Source of the DNA: Citreicella sp. C3M06
Lineage (GTDB): Bacteria > Pseudomonadota > Alphaproteobacteria > Rhodobacterales > Rhodobacteraceae
Length of the DNA: 64,000 nucleotides
Direction: 5' to 3'
NCBI RefSeq assembly: GCF_018860705.1
Contig: NZ_JAHKQA010000093.1
Location: 1-64,000 of the forward strand
The notes beneath the pieces were generated by a model. That model was not told where the DNA came from and made no database searches. It saw only the letters and a program-made list of their open reading frames with translations. Of this stretch, positions 32,420 through 41,935 are shown piece by piece (positions within the stretch are counted from its first letter, which is position 1; each line of letters starts with the position of its first letter). A program made the translations under genes and the position numbers.

Positions 32420-32555
32420 TGCTCTTCTTGTCTTGCCCCATGCGGTGCAGGTTGCACCCAAGGATTAAGTTTTGAGTGAATTCGCAAGAAGTTGCGAGCG
32501 CTTTCGACCAACTGGACTGGGTATTAACCTATGTTAATGCCAATCGGCGCGGATG

Positions 32556-32996
32556 TCAGCGCAACATTCTGTCAAGCGCATAGCCATACCACGTCAGGAT
32601 CTCGTGCGCGGCGCTCAGCCGCTCGCCCGGGGCTCCGCCGCGATCCATGATCCACACCCGCGTGCCTCCGGGCTCCCCCAGTGCCGCCGTGCGGTTGTCT
32701 GCGTCGATCCAGTGCACCCATATCGGCTGCCCGGCCAACCGAAAGCGCCCCATACCCTCGTCGGCAATTGGCATCGGCGCACCGTCGATGCGCATCAGGC
32801 CATCGTGCACGGCGATGCGCGCGCCCGGCCGCACCCCGGCGCCTTCGATGACGACCCAGTCTCCGGAAAGCCGCGCCAGACCGGCATCGACCTGACTGGC
32901 GATGGGCGCAGACTCATCGCGCAGCGACAGCGGCGCCGGAGGAAGCTTTGGGGCCGCGCAGGCGCAGAGCAGCAGCAAAAGCCCAAGCGCCCTCAT
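32556..32996 (-). CDS. Small lipoprotein, lipocalin-like
   Basis: The 146-aa product has a lipoprotein signal (MRALGLLLLLCACAA, lipobox LCAC with Cys11 or Cys13 as possible lipidation site). The mature part is short strands (GDWVVIEGAGVRPGARIAVH, DGLMRIDGAPM, RFRLAGQPIWVHWIDADNRT), ending with a C-terminal helix EILTWYGYALDRML. The GxW near the N-terminus and strand spacing suggest a small lipocalin-type barrel, but the family is not certain. ATG 32996 lies at the end of the truncated SGNH frame. Confidence 0.65.
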   Translation of the reverse strand: MRALGLLLLLCACAAPKLPPAPLSLRDESAPIASQVDAGLARLSGDWVVIEGAGVRPGARIAVHDGLMRIDGAPMPIADEGMGRFRLAGQPIWVHWIDADNRTAALGEPGGTRVWIMDRGGAPGERLSAAHEILTWYGYALDRMLR

Positions 32997-33172
32997 GCCA
33001 GTACTTCCAGAGCCGAAGCGGGCACGCCCGCCATCGCCGCGCCAGACCGCGCGTGCTCCCCGCCCTGCGGCGAGACCCCCACTTGATCCCCCGTCGCGAC
33101 AAAACCGCAGCCAAGCGGCATCGGCCGCGCGCCACGGGTGTTGCTGTCGCCGTAACACAGGATGGTGGTCAT
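32993..33172 (-). pseudogene. SGNH/GDSL hydrolase, N-terminal remnant
   Basis: The 59-residue frame starts MTTILCYGDSNTRG, the block I motif of SGNH hydrolases with the catalytic Ser in GDSN. It should continue for about 210 residues, but ends at a stop after LEVLA, and no oxyanion Gly, Asn or His blocks follow in any frame. The GDSNTRG also departs from the usual GDSNTWG or THG. The lipoprotein gene starts at its end. This is best read as a decayed gene. Confidence 0.6.
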
Positions 33173-33320
33173 TGTTTTGCTCGCTCTCGCCTCTGTGCGC
33201 AGCCTGCGGCAGACCGCCCCCGGTTTCGAAGCGGTCGGCCTGCTCGCCCCGCAAATCGCCAACGCCCTGCGCGATCACGCCGCGGCGTCCTTTGACGCGC
33301 CGCCGCCAATCTAGGCGCGG

Positions 33321-34073
33321 TCAGGCCTGCGGGCCGCGAAAGCCCATGGCAACGACGAATTTCTCGGAGGAATCCGAACGGCTCGCCGCCGGTTTCACGT
33401 TCGCCACCTTGTCGAACCTCTTCTTCAGCAGCGCCTGCAAGCCTTGCTCGGCCCCGCCCGCAAGCACCTTGGCGACAAAGGTGCCGCCCGGTTCCAGCAC
33501 GTCAAAGGCCAGCGCCGCCGCCGCCTCGCACAGCGCGATGATGCGCAAATGGTCGGTCTGCTTGTGGCCCGAAGACGAGGCCGCCATATCCGACATCACC
33601 ACATCGGCATTGCCGCCAAGCCACGCCTTGACCTGAGCGTCGGCCTCATCAGCCATGAAATCCAGTTGGTGGATTTCCGCCCCGGCGATCGGTACGACCT
33701 CTTGCAGATCGACGCCGAGCACAAAGCCCTGCGCCTTGCCCGCCCGCTCGCCCAGCGCGTTGACGCGGGGAACGGCCACTTGGCACCAGCCGCCCGGCGC
33801 GCAGCCCAGATCGACCACCCGCGCCCCCGGCACGAGAAAATTGTACCGCTCGTTCAGTTCAAGGATCTTGTACGCCGCCCGACCGCGATAGCCGTCGATC
33901 TGGGCGCGTTTGACGTAGGGGTCGTTGAGCTGGCGCTGCAACCACATGGTCGAGCTGAGCTTGCGCCCGCGCGCGGTCTTGACCTTGACCTTCAGGTCGC
34001 GCTGGCCGCGCCCCGATGTGTTCTTGCCGGTCGGTGTGTTGCCGCCCGCGCCGCTGCCGGGTTTCTTCGCCAT
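33321..34073 (-). CDS. rlmE: 23S rRNA (uridine(2552)-2'-O)-methyltransferase
   Basis: The 250-aa protein is a RlmE/FtsJ methyltransferase. A basic N-terminal tail (residues 1-40) precedes the Rossmann domain with [15 protein letters not shown] (SAM loop), [24 protein letters not shown], and FVAKVLAGG. The K-D-K-E tetrad is represented by [20 protein letters not shown] and EKFVVA. It modifies U2552 in the A-loop of 23S rRNA and is important for 50S assembly. The tail is extended compared with E. coli. Confidence 0.94.
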   Translation of the reverse strand: MAKKPGSGAGGNTPTGKNTSGRGQRDLKVKVKTARGRKLSSTMWLQRQLNDPYVKRAQIDGYRGRAAYKILELNERYNFLVPGARVVDLGCAPGGWCQVAVPRVNALGERAGKAQGFVLGVDLQEVVPIAGAEIHQLDFMADEADAQVKAWLGGNADVVMSDMAASSSGHKQTDHLRIIALCEAAAALAFDVLEPGGTFVAKVLAGGAEQGLQALLKKRFDKVANVKPAASRSDSSEKFVVAMGFRGPQA

Positions 34074-34134
34074 GTCTTGCGCCTCGCATAGGATCCGAGC
34101 GTCATGCCCCGCCCAGCGCCATTGTGCAACCGGA

Positions 34135-35043
34135 TCAGCCGCGATCCAACCCGCTGCGCGCCTCGTTCAGCAGCCGCGCCGCCTCGGAGCCCTGAATTTT
34201 CGCGATGTCGTCCTGATATTTCAGGATCGCCCCCAGCGTGTCCGAGATCACCTCGGGCGACAGATCCACCACATCCAGCGCCAGCAGGCATTTCGCCCAG
34301 TCGATGGTTTCCGCCACGCCCGGCTTCTTGAAGATGTCCTCGGTGCGCAGCCCCTGCACAAAGGCGACGATCTCGTGGCTGAGCCGTTCGGCAAGCCCCG
34401 GCTCGCGGGCGTGCAGGATCTCTACCTCTCGCTCGAAATCGGGGTAGTCGACCCAATGATACAGGCAGCGGCGCTTGAGCGCGTCATGCACCTCGCGGGT
34501 GCGGTTCGATGTCAGGATGACGATGGGCGGCTCGGGGGCCGTGATGGTGCCCAGCTCTGGAATGGTGACCTGAAAATCGCTCAGCGCTTCCAGAAGGAAG
34601 GCTTCGAACGGCTCGTCGGTGCGGTCGAGCTCGTCGATCAGCAGCACCGGGGCGCCGTTGGCATCGGGGCGCATCGCCTGCAGCAACGGGCGCTCGACCA
34701 GAAAATCCGGCCCGAACAATTCCTGCTGCAACAGCTCGCGGTCGGCCCCGCCCTGCGCCTCGGCAGTGCGGATGGCGATCATCTGCGCCGGAAAGTTCCA
34801 TTCATACACCGCCGAAGATGCGTCCAGCCCTTCGTAGCATTGCAGGCGGATCAGGCGGCGGCCCAGCATCAGCGCCAGCGCCTTGGCGATCTCGGTCTTG
34901 CCGACGCCCGCCTCACCTTCAAGGAACAGCGGCCGGCCAAGGCGCAGCGACAGGAACACCACCGTGGCCAGCGCCCGGCCACAGACATAGCCCGCGCCTG
35001 CGAGTTTTTCCTGCACCTCGTCGATGCTTGCGGGGATCTGCAT
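34135..35043 (-). CDS. MoxR-family AAA+ ATPase
   Basis: The 302-aa protein has Walker [16 protein letters not shown] (about residues 42-56), Walker [13 protein letters not shown], and sensor 1 [10 protein letters not shown], with arginine-finger region [15 protein letters not shown]. MoxR ATPases act as chaperones that activate metalloenzymes and often pair with a VWA-domain gene (CoxE-like) downstream. None follows here: rlmE is downstream. The start ATG 35043 is in the leader-free region before a 168-base divergent gap. Confidence 0.88.
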   Translation of the reverse strand: MQIPASIDEVQEKLAGAGYVCGRALATVVFLSLRLGRPLFLEGEAGVGKTEIAKALALMLGRRLIRLQCYEGLDASSAVYEWNFPAQMIAIRTAEAQGGADRELLQQELFGPDFLVERPLLQAMRPDANGAPVLLIDELDRTDEPFEAFLLEALSDFQVTIPELGTITAPEPPIVILTSNRTREVHDALKRRCLYHWVDYPDFEREVEILHAREPGLAERLSHEIVAFVQGLRTEDIFKKPGVAETIDWAKCLLALDVVDLSPEVISDTLGAILKYQDDIAKIQGSEAARLLNEARSGLDRG

Positions 35044-35211
35044 GGGGGTCTCCTCTCTCCTCGGCTACCGGAGTGCCGTTCCTTCGCGCCCCGGTCAATC
35101 CCCCGAAAGTCGCGGCTCGATTGACGGGCGTTAAGCAAGCTGCGATGATTCGGCATTAGAACAGCTCACGAAGGATCAACTTTCGGGCGTTCAGGCAGAC
35201 CGGGCAGGACC

Positions 35212-36249
35212 ATGGCAGCATTCAGGGCAGACGACCTGCGCGTCACCGCGATAGCATGCGTCAAGAACGAGGGGCCATTCGTGCTGGAATGGATCGCCTT
35301 CAACCGGCTGATCGGAGTGACCGATTTCCTGATCTATTCCAACGATTGCAGCGATGGCACTGATGCCTTGCTCGATGCGCTGGGGGCGTATGGCGTGGTG
35401 CATCTGCCCAACCCGGCGCAGGGGCGCAATTACCAGATGGAGGCGCTGAAGGCCGCCGCCAGACACCCCCTTGTCGCCGGGGCGGACTGGGTCTGGGTGG
35501 CGGATGTGGATGAATTCCTCAACATCCATGTGCCCGGCCATGACATTGCAGCGCTGATCGCGGCCTGCGGCGATCCACAGGCAATTTCGGTGCCCTTCCA
35601 GTTCTTTGCCAATTTCGGCGTTATGCGGTTCGAAGACGCCCCGGTGATTGCCCAGTTCCCCCGCTCGCACAATCCCGACCTGTGGTGCGCCGACACGGCG
35701 ATCGAGGTCAAGACACTGGTGCGCAAGGACTTCCCGCTGCACTATTACGGCGCGCACCGGCCCTTTGCCCGCAAGAGAGCACCCGCGCCGACCTGGACGG
35801 ATGGCTCGGGCCGCGCGGTGCCGGGCAAATTCCTGACTGCCGCCAACCCGCGCCGCCTGCGCCGGTTCCCCGCCGCCGGGGCGCGGCGCTTCGCGACGTT
35901 GAACCATTACGCGCTGCGCTCGCTCGACAGTTATCTCGTCAAGAACGACCGGGGCGATGTGAACCGCGACGGGCGCGCTTTTGACGACAGTTACTGGCGC
36001 GAACGCAACGATCCCGCATGGGAGGATCTGTCGATCCGCCGCTATCTTCCCGCGCTGACTGAAGCGCTGGACGAGATGAAAACCCATGTTGGCGCACTGC
36101 ACGATGCCTGCGTCGCCGCCCACCGGGCCCGCGCGGCCGAACTGGCGCAAGACCCGCACTACGCTGCACTGCGCAAACACCTACAGGGGCTGCCCACCTT
36201 CCCCCCCGGAGAGCTGGAGCTCGCGCGCGAACTGGGGCTGGCCCCATGA
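35212..36249 (+). CDS. Glycosyltransferase, family 2-type (Glyco_tranf_2_4)
   Basis: The 345-aa protein has the GT-A start motif TAIACVKNEGPFVLEWIAF (residues 11-29), NDCSDGTDALLDAL, and the DxD metal motif in WVWVADVDEFLNIH (about 91-105), followed by LPLHYY-type HYYGAHRPF and LNHYALRSLDSYLVK. It probably transfers a sugar from an activated nucleotide sugar to a surface glycan, on the cytoplasmic side. It is the first gene of a five-gene cluster and overlaps the next gene by four bases. Two paralogues (36860 and 39824) lie in the same operon. Confidence 0.85.
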   Translation: MAAFRADDLRVTAIACVKNEGPFVLEWIAFNRLIGVTDFLIYSNDCSDGTDALLDALGAYGVVHLPNPAQGRNYQMEALKAAARHPLVAGADWVWVADVDEFLNIHVPGHDIAALIAACGDPQAISVPFQFFANFGVMRFEDAPVIAQFPRSHNPDLWCADTAIEVKTLVRKDFPLHYYGAHRPFARKRAPAPTWTDGSGRAVPGKFLTAANPRRLRRFPAAGARRFATLNHYALRSLDSYLVKNDRGDVNRDGRAFDDSYWRERNDPAWEDLSIRRYLPALTEALDEMKTHVGALHDACVAAHRARAAELAQDPHYAALRKHLQGLPTFPPGELELARELGLAP

Positions 36250-36863
36250 GCGTGCGGGTTATCAACCTTGGCCTGCCCAAGACCGGCACCACGACGCTGG
36301 CCGTGGCGCTGGAAAAGGCCGGGCTGGTGGTGGCGGATTTTCGACTGCGCCGGGGCTCCTGCCCCGACAAGGCCATCGCTGGCAGCTTTGTCGCGCGGCA
36401 ACTTTACGATGGCTATTACGGCTCTGGTGATCCGCTGCAACGGCTTGGCAGCATCGACGCGCTGACCGAGATTTCGGTGCTGAACCAGACCTACTGCCTG
36501 TGGCCGCAGACCGATTTCGGCCTGATCGAAGCGCTGCGCAACCATCATCCCGATCTGCGCTTTGTTGCCTCATGGCGCGCGCCGCAGGATGTGGCGCAGT
36601 CGATGCTGCGCTGGTCCGATCTGGGCACCGACCGGCTGCCGCGCGGCAATGTTCCCGGCTTGCCACGCGGTTACGGCGAAACGCGGCTGCAACGGGTGCA
36701 ATGGGTGACGCAGCATTACGCCTTTCTTGATCGCCTCTTCGCGGGCGATCCGCGCTACCTGTGCTATGACACCGCCGCGCCCGATGCCCCCCGCCGGATC
36801 GAGGCGCATCTTGGGCTGAGCCTGCCGTGGTGGGGCCGCGCCAATGAGAACCGCTCGGCATGA
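36246..36863 (+). CDS. Sulfotransferase-family protein
   Basis: The 205-aa product has the 5'-PSB loop of PAPS-dependent sulfotransferases (VINLGLPKTGTTTLAVALEK, residues 5-24) and a 3'-phosphate-binding-like RFVASWRAPQDVAQSMLRW. It likely adds sulfate to a sugar hydroxyl. Length is at the low end for the family (200-300 aa). It is coupled to the glycosyltransferase before and the fusion gene after by four-base overlaps, which supports a common pathway. Confidence 0.8.
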   Translation: MSVRVINLGLPKTGTTTLAVALEKAGLVVADFRLRRGSCPDKAIAGSFVARQLYDGYYGSGDPLQRLGSIDALTEISVLNQTYCLWPQTDFGLIEALRNHHPDLRFVASWRAPQDVAQSMLRWSDLGTDRLPRGNVPGLPRGYGETRLQRVQWVTQHYAFLDRLFAGDPRYLCYDTAAPDAPRRIEAHLGLSLPWWGRANENRSA

Positions 36864-39133
36864 AGATCTTTGTCCATATCGGGCCAGACGCGCAGGCCGC
36901 CGACCGCCTGCAACGGGTGCTCGATGCCAAGCGCGCGCAGCTGCGCGGCAAGGGCGTGCTCTATGCCCGATCGCCGGGCGCGCGCAATCATTCGAGGCTG
37001 TTCATGGCGATCAGCGGCCCCGTCGATGCGTTGCGCTTCAATCGCGGCTACGCCGGGCCCGACCAGCAGGCCGCCCTGCGCGCCGAGGTTGCCGCCCAGC
37101 TTGCGCAAGAGGTCGCGGCGGCGCAGCCAGACACGTTGATCCTGTCAGCGCACCAGCTTGGCACCTCGCTGCCCAGCCACGCCGAACGGGTCCGGTTGCG
37201 CGAATTGCTTGCCCAGCTGTCCGACGACATTCGCATCATCGCCCAGATCGACGATCCGGCGCGGATGCTCGCCCGCCGCTATGCCGCGCAGCTGCTGGAG
37301 GGGCGGACATCTTCGCTCGACCTCGAACTCGGGCTGCTGAGCGCTTCGAACTGGTGGCAGGCGGCGTTGGCCAGCCATGGCGCGCCCGACCCGGCGCGAG
37401 GCCAGTTTCCCGATGTGCAGGGCGCGGTGTACTGGCTTGATAGCGCGCAGCTGTGCGCGCAATGGGATGCGGTTTTTGGCGATGGCGCGACGCAGCTGCA
37501 CAGCCTCGATCTGCCCGGCCTCTATGGCGAAAGCGCGACAGAGCATCTGCGCATTCTGTTCGACATTGCGCCGAGCATTGGCAAGGCCGAACCGGCCCGC
37601 CTGCCAGATCCGCCCTCTGCCGCGTGGCTGACCCGCTGCCGCCTGTTCAACGACGCGCTCATGCGGCTGCTGGCGCAGCGCGGCGAGAGTTTGCCGCGCC
37701 GAACCTGGCGCCGCCTGCTGACAGAAATCAAGATCTCCGGCGCGCCGCTGGATCCGGGCAGCCTGAGCGCGATTTCAGCGCGGTTTGCCAAGGATCTGCA
37801 CCAGCTTGCGCAGGCCCATCCGGGACTGCGCCTGCCAGCGGCACCAGAGCCGAAGGCGCCGTGGGTCGAGGCAGAGCCAGACAAGGGCTTTCGCGCCACG
37901 CAATATCTCATGGCGATGGGATGGCGCATATCGCAGGCGACCGCACCTCCCAAGCCCCCCGCCCCGCCCGCCGAAACCCGGCACCTGCCATCAGAGGCGC
38001 TGGCGCAGGTGATCCGGCTTGGCCGCTCCGGGCTTGCGCCGCACAACCGGCTTGGCGACATCGACGAGCAGACAGCGCAGCCCGCCTTTACCCCCGCCAC
38101 GCGGCAAGGCGCTTACCGCCGTGTCATCGTGGGATGCATGAAAAACGAAGCGCCCTATATTCTGGAATGGCTCGCCTATCATCGCAGCATCGGCTTTGAT
38201 GATTTCCTCATTTATACCAACGGATGCGAGGACGGCACCACCGAGCTTCTGCACCGGCTGGATCAGCTTGGCCTTGCGCAGCACCGTGACAACAATGGCT
38301 GGCAGGGCAAGTCTCCGCAGCAGCACGCGCTGGATGCAGCGCTGCGCGAGCCGGTGATGATCGGAGCGGACTGGATCGCCCATATCGACGTCGACGAATT
38401 CATCAACATCCGCTGCGGCAATGGCACGCTGGACGATCTCTTCGCCGCCGCCCCCGATGCGACCAACATCGCCATGACCTGGCGGCTGTTCGGTCATGGC
38501 GGCGTGACGCAACTGCACGACCGCCCCGTCATCGAACAGTTCGAGACCTGCGCGCCCAGCTACTGCCCCAAGCCGCACACCGCCTGGGGTTTCAAAAGCC
38601 TGTTCCGCAACATCGGTGCCTACGGCAAGATCTCGTGCCACCGCCCGAACAAGCTGATGCAAGGATTTGAAGACAAGGTGAAATGGGTCAACGGCTCGGG
38701 CCGCGACATGACCGCCGAGGCCAGCCGCAACGGCTGGCGCAATTCACGCAAGACCATCGGCTATGATCTGGTGCAGCTCAACCATTACGCCCTGCGCAGT
38801 GCCGAAAGCTTTCTGGTCAAACGCCAGCGCGGGCGGGCGCTGCATGTGGATCGCACGATCGGACTGAACTACTGGATCCGCATGGATTGGTCCGGCGCCC
38901 GCGACATCAGCATCCAACGCAACCTGCCACGCCTGCGCGCCGAGATGAGCCGCCTGATGCAAGACCCCGCGCTTCGGCGCTGGCATGACCACGGGCTGGC
39001 ATGGCACCGCGCCAAGGCCGCCGAACTGCGCGCAACCCCCGAATTCGCCGAGCTGTACGATCAGGCCCTCCGCCTGAAGCTGACAGACACCGAGCGGGTC
39101 GCGCAATCCCTAGCGCATGACATGGAAAGCTGA
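36860..39133 (+). CDS. Fusion: degenerate sulfotransferase-like domain + glycosyltransferase
   Basis: The 757-aa protein joins an N-terminal sulfotransferase-like domain (about residues 1-340) to a C-terminal DVDEF glycosyltransferase (about 415-750). The N-terminal start MKIFVHIGPDAQAADRLQRV keeps the strand and helix but lacks the KTGTT PAPS loop, so that half is probably inactive or regulatory. The GT half has IVGCMKNEAPYILEWLAYHR, NGCEDGTTELL, IDVDEFINI (DxD), LNHYALRSAESFLVK. It is in the middle of the operon, overlapping the sulfotransferase gene by four bases. Confidence 0.78.
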   Translation: MKIFVHIGPDAQAADRLQRVLDAKRAQLRGKGVLYARSPGARNHSRLFMAISGPVDALRFNRGYAGPDQQAALRAEVAAQLAQEVAAAQPDTLILSAHQLGTSLPSHAERVRLRELLAQLSDDIRIIAQIDDPARMLARRYAAQLLEGRTSSLDLELGLLSASNWWQAALASHGAPDPARGQFPDVQGAVYWLDSAQLCAQWDAVFGDGATQLHSLDLPGLYGESATEHLRILFDIAPSIGKAEPARLPDPPSAAWLTRCRLFNDALMRLLAQRGESLPRRTWRRLLTEIKISGAPLDPGSLSAISARFAKDLHQLAQAHPGLRLPAAPEPKAPWVEAEPDKGFRATQYLMAMGWRISQATAPPKPPAPPAETRHLPSEALAQVIRLGRSGLAPHNRLGDIDEQTAQPAFTPATRQGAYRRVIVGCMKNEAPYILEWLAYHRSIGFDDFLIYTNGCEDGTTELLHRLDQLGLAQHRDNNGWQGKSPQQHALDAALREPVMIGADWIAHIDVDEFINIRCGNGTLDDLFAAAPDATNIAMTWRLFGHGGVTQLHDRPVIEQFETCAPSYCPKPHTAWGFKSLFRNIGAYGKISCHRPNKLMQGFEDKVKWVNGSGRDMTAEASRNGWRNSRKTIGYDLVQLNHYALRSAESFLVKRQRGRALHVDRTIGLNYWIRMDWSGARDISIQRNLPRLRAEMSRLMQDPALRRWHDHGLAWHRAKAAELRATPEFAELYDQALRLKLTDTERVAQSLAHDMES

Positions 39134-39136
39134 GCG

Positions 39137-39823
39137 ATGGACGCGCCAAACCCTTTCATCCGCTCGCGCGGCCTGAAAATCCCCAAGCACCCCGAAATCA
39201 CCACCGGCCGCATTCGCGGCGCGCTGCGCGACGGGCTCTACGAGCGCAAGGAATGCGATGCGGTGATGCGCGTGGTGCGCCAAGGCGACCGGGTGCTCGA
39301 ACTCGGGGGCGGCATCGGCTATATGTCGACCCTGCTCTCGGTGAAGAAAAAGGTCGCCTCGGTCGTAAGTTACGAGGCAAATCCGCAGCTGATCCCCTAT
39401 ATCCGCAGCGTGCACGACGCCAATGGCGTGGGCAATGTCGATCTGCGCAATGCCCTGCTGTCGCCCGAAGACGGCGCGCCGGTCGATTTCCATCTGCGGC
39501 GCAATTTCCTTGGCTCGTCGCTGGACCGTGAAAGCGACCCGGACACCATCGTAAAGACCGTGCAGGTGCCCCGCCACGGGCTGCGCCGCGTGCTAAAGGA
39601 AACCGCGCCCGACGTGCTGGTCTGCGACATCGAAGGGGCAGAGGCCGAGCTGCTTGCGGCCGCCGACTGGAGCGGGCTGCGTGTCGCGGTGATCGAACTT
39701 CACCCCCAGTGGATCGGCCAGAGCGGCGTTCAGGCGGTGTTCGATGCCATGCACCGGGCGGGGCTGAGCTATTTCCCCAAAGCCTCGGAGGCAAAGGTCG
39801 TGACGTTCAGGAAGGGCTGGTAG
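39137..39823 (+). CDS. FkbM-family methyltransferase
   Basis: The 228-aa protein has a Rossmann SAM-binding core (VLELGGGIGYMSTLLS, residues about 53-68; SYEANPQLIPYI) and the FkbM signature DVLVCDIEGAEAELLAA with acidic residues, followed by VIELHPQWIG. FkbM enzymes O-methylate sugars in surface polysaccharides and secondary metabolites. It is three bases after the fusion gene, and the next gene starts immediately after its stop. Confidence 0.85.
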   Translation: MDAPNPFIRSRGLKIPKHPEITTGRIRGALRDGLYERKECDAVMRVVRQGDRVLELGGGIGYMSTLLSVKKKVASVVSYEANPQLIPYIRSVHDANGVGNVDLRNALLSPEDGAPVDFHLRRNFLGSSLDRESDPDTIVKTVQVPRHGLRRVLKETAPDVLVCDIEGAEAELLAAADWSGLRVAVIELHPQWIGQSGVQAVFDAMHRAGLSYFPKASEAKVVTFRKGW

Positions 39824-40876
39824 GTGGCCGGGATCGTCGCGGTGCTTTGCGTGCGGAACGAGGCGGCCTTTCTGCTCGACTGGCTGGCCCATCACCTTGT
39901 GGCGGGGGTCAGCCACGTTGTCGCGCTGTCGAACGATTGCGAAGATGGCACCGATCTGATGCTGCAACGGCTTCAAGAGCTCGGGCATGTCACCCATATC
40001 CGCAACGACGGCCCACATGAGGGCGGCGTGCAATTCGCCGCGTTGCGCCTTGCCGATGATTGCCCGGCGGTGCGCGAGGCCGATTGGCTGCTGCCGCTTG
40101 ACGTCGACGAATTCGTCAACGTGCACGTGGGCAATCGTACTCTGCCCGCATTGATCAAAGCCCTGCCTCGCGCCGACGCCATCACCCTGACATGGCGGCT
40201 GTTCGGCAATGCCGGGGTGCTGCGCTATCGCGACACGCCAGTGACGCAGCAGTTCACCCGCGCCGCCCCGGCGGACATGGTCTGGCCTTGGCGCGCGGCG
40301 ATGTTCAAGACGCTTTACCGCAACGATGGCACCTACCGGAAGCTGGGCGTGCACCGCCCGCGCGATCCCGATCCGGCCCGGATCGAGACCTCTGTCTGGT
40401 ACGATGGCGAAGGCCGCACGCTGGAGCCGCATTTCCGCACCAAGCGGATCTTTTCCACCTACGGGCGCTCGAACTTCAAGCTGGCGCAGCTCAATCACTA
40501 CCCGCTGGGCGCGATGGAAAGCTTCATCCTCAAGGCCGACCGGGGCCGTGCCGTGCATTCCGATCAGACACTCGGCATGGATTACTGGACCGAGCGCAAC
40601 TTTGCCGCCGTCGAGGACAAGACCGTGCTCGCGCTTGCGGATCGGGTGGCCGAGCAGCGCAGGGCGCTTGCGCAGGACGCCGCTCTTGCCAGCCTGCACC
40701 GCGCGGCGGTGGCCTGGCGGCACGAGCGATTCGAGCGGTTGATGCTTGAAGAATCCTGCCGCGCCCTGATGGGGCGTCTGATGATGACCCCAGCCAGCCA
40801 GCCGCTGTCACCCGGGCTCGCGCGTATCTTGCACAGCCATGCCAACCGGGCGCAGGGTCACCATCACGACCCCTAG
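39824..40876 (+). CDS. Glycosyltransferase, family 2-type, third paralogue
   Basis: The 350-aa product uses a GTG start directly after the FkbM stop (TAGGTG). It has AVLCVRNEAAFLLDWLAHHL, NDCEDGTDLMLQRL, PLDVDEFVNVHVG (DxD), LNHYPLGAMESFILKADRGR. It ends with a long basic tail. Its own ribosome binding site is poor, which agrees with coupled translation. It likely adds a further sugar in the same surface glycan as its paralogues. Confidence 0.85.
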   Translation: MAGIVAVLCVRNEAAFLLDWLAHHLVAGVSHVVALSNDCEDGTDLMLQRLQELGHVTHIRNDGPHEGGVQFAALRLADDCPAVREADWLLPLDVDEFVNVHVGNRTLPALIKALPRADAITLTWRLFGNAGVLRYRDTPVTQQFTRAAPADMVWPWRAAMFKTLYRNDGTYRKLGVHRPRDPDPARIETSVWYDGEGRTLEPHFRTKRIFSTYGRSNFKLAQLNHYPLGAMESFILKADRGRAVHSDQTLGMDYWTERNFAAVEDKTVLALADRVAEQRRALAQDAALASLHRAAVAWRHERFERLMLEESCRALMGRLMMTPASQPLSPGLARILHSHANRAQGHHHDP

Positions 40877-41011
40877 AATTTTCCCTTATTCGAGCACAAT
40901 TTCGCCCAATACCGGGGGCATTGTTTCCAAGACCAACGAAAGATGTGGCCAATTCGGGCGCACATTGTGACAAGTGGCAGGCGGAAAACAGCGCCGGATC
41001 GGCAGGCAATC

Positions 41012-41935
41012 ATGCAGGACCAGACAGATCTTTCAACGATCGACCTGAGCGGACTTCGCCGGGGGCAGTGGATTTCTCAGATCGCGAGCATTGGCGACGC
41101 CGAAGGCTTCTCCGAACCTTTGGGGCGGCGGCATCACGGCATCTTTGTCGAACGTGGGCATACGCTTCTGGTCAGTTTCGAATCGCTTCCCGGCATCGAG
41201 GCCCTGTCCGACAACGCCACCCCCCTTGGCTGGGAGCTGGCGCAGACCGAGGGTTGGTCCTCGCTGGCGCTGATCTCGGCGCGCGACACGTGGTTTCGCG
41301 ATCAGCGGGTGTTCGAGTTCTTCGACCAGCTGCTCGACGACGGGTTTTTCGACGAATTCGAGCAGGTGATCTTTTACGGTGCTGGCCCCTGCGGCTATGC
41401 GGCGGCGGCCTATTCGGTGACCTCGCCCGGCGCGCGGGTGTTGATGCTGCAACCTCAGGCCACGCTTGACCCCCGCGTCACCGAATGGGACGAGCGGTTC
41501 GCCGAATCGCGCCGGGTCGATTTCACCTCGCGCTTTGGCTATGCGCCCGACATGCTGGACGCCTGCGAAAAGGCCTTTGTGCTGTACGACCCGCGCGAAC
41601 GGCTCGATGCGATGCATTCGGCGCTGTTCGAACGCAAGGGCGTGACGCGCTACCGGCTGCCGTTCATGGGCGGCGCGTTGCAGGCCGATCTGATCGAACT
41701 GGGGCTGCTGGTGCCGCTGCTCAAGGCGGTGGCCGATGACAGCCTCACCACCCTTAGCTTTGCCCGGATGATGCGGGCGCGGCGCGATCATTTACCATAC
41801 CTTCGCAAGCTTCTGGCAAAGGTTGAGAAATCCGGGCGCACCGCGATGGCTGAGAGGCTGTGCGAGAATGTCTTGAACCGGCTCGAAGCCCCACGCTTTC
41901 GCCGACGGCTGGAAGCGATAAGGGCGGTTGGCTAA
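41012..41935 (+). CDS. Conserved alpha/beta-type protein, Rhodobacterales-specific
   Basis: The 307-aa product starts MQDQTDLSTIDLSGL at ATG 41012. A central strand-turn-helix VIFYGAGPCGYAAAAYSVTS (residues about 110-130) resembles the nucleophile elbow of alpha/beta hydrolases, but the Ser is replaced by Cys or Pro in GPCG. A second conserved-looking LQPQATLDPRVTEWDERF follows. Rhodobacterales homologues are often labelled PAPS reductase, though no PAPS-reductase motif is seen. It may act with the glycan cluster upstream or alone. Its stop overlaps the convergent gene by four bases. Confidence 0.65.
   Translation: MQDQTDLSTIDLSGLRRGQWISQIASIGDAEGFSEPLGRRHHGIFVERGHTLLVSFESLPGIEALSDNATPLGWELAQTEGWSSLALISARDTWFRDQRVFEFFDQLLDDGFFDEFEQVIFYGAGPCGYAAAAYSVTSPGARVLMLQPQATLDPRVTEWDERFAESRRVDFTSRFGYAPDMLDACEKAFVLYDPRERLDAMHSALFERKGVTRYRLPFMGGALQADLIELGLLVPLLKAVADDSLTTLSFARMMRARRDHLPYLRKLLAKVEKSGRTAMAERLCENVLNRLEAPRFRRRLEAIRAVG

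Noticed and set aside
33173-33314. Short plus-strand frame ending FDAPPPI
   Set aside because: Considered as a second fragment of the SGNH hydrolase on the other strand, but no SGNH motif is seen and orientation does not fit.
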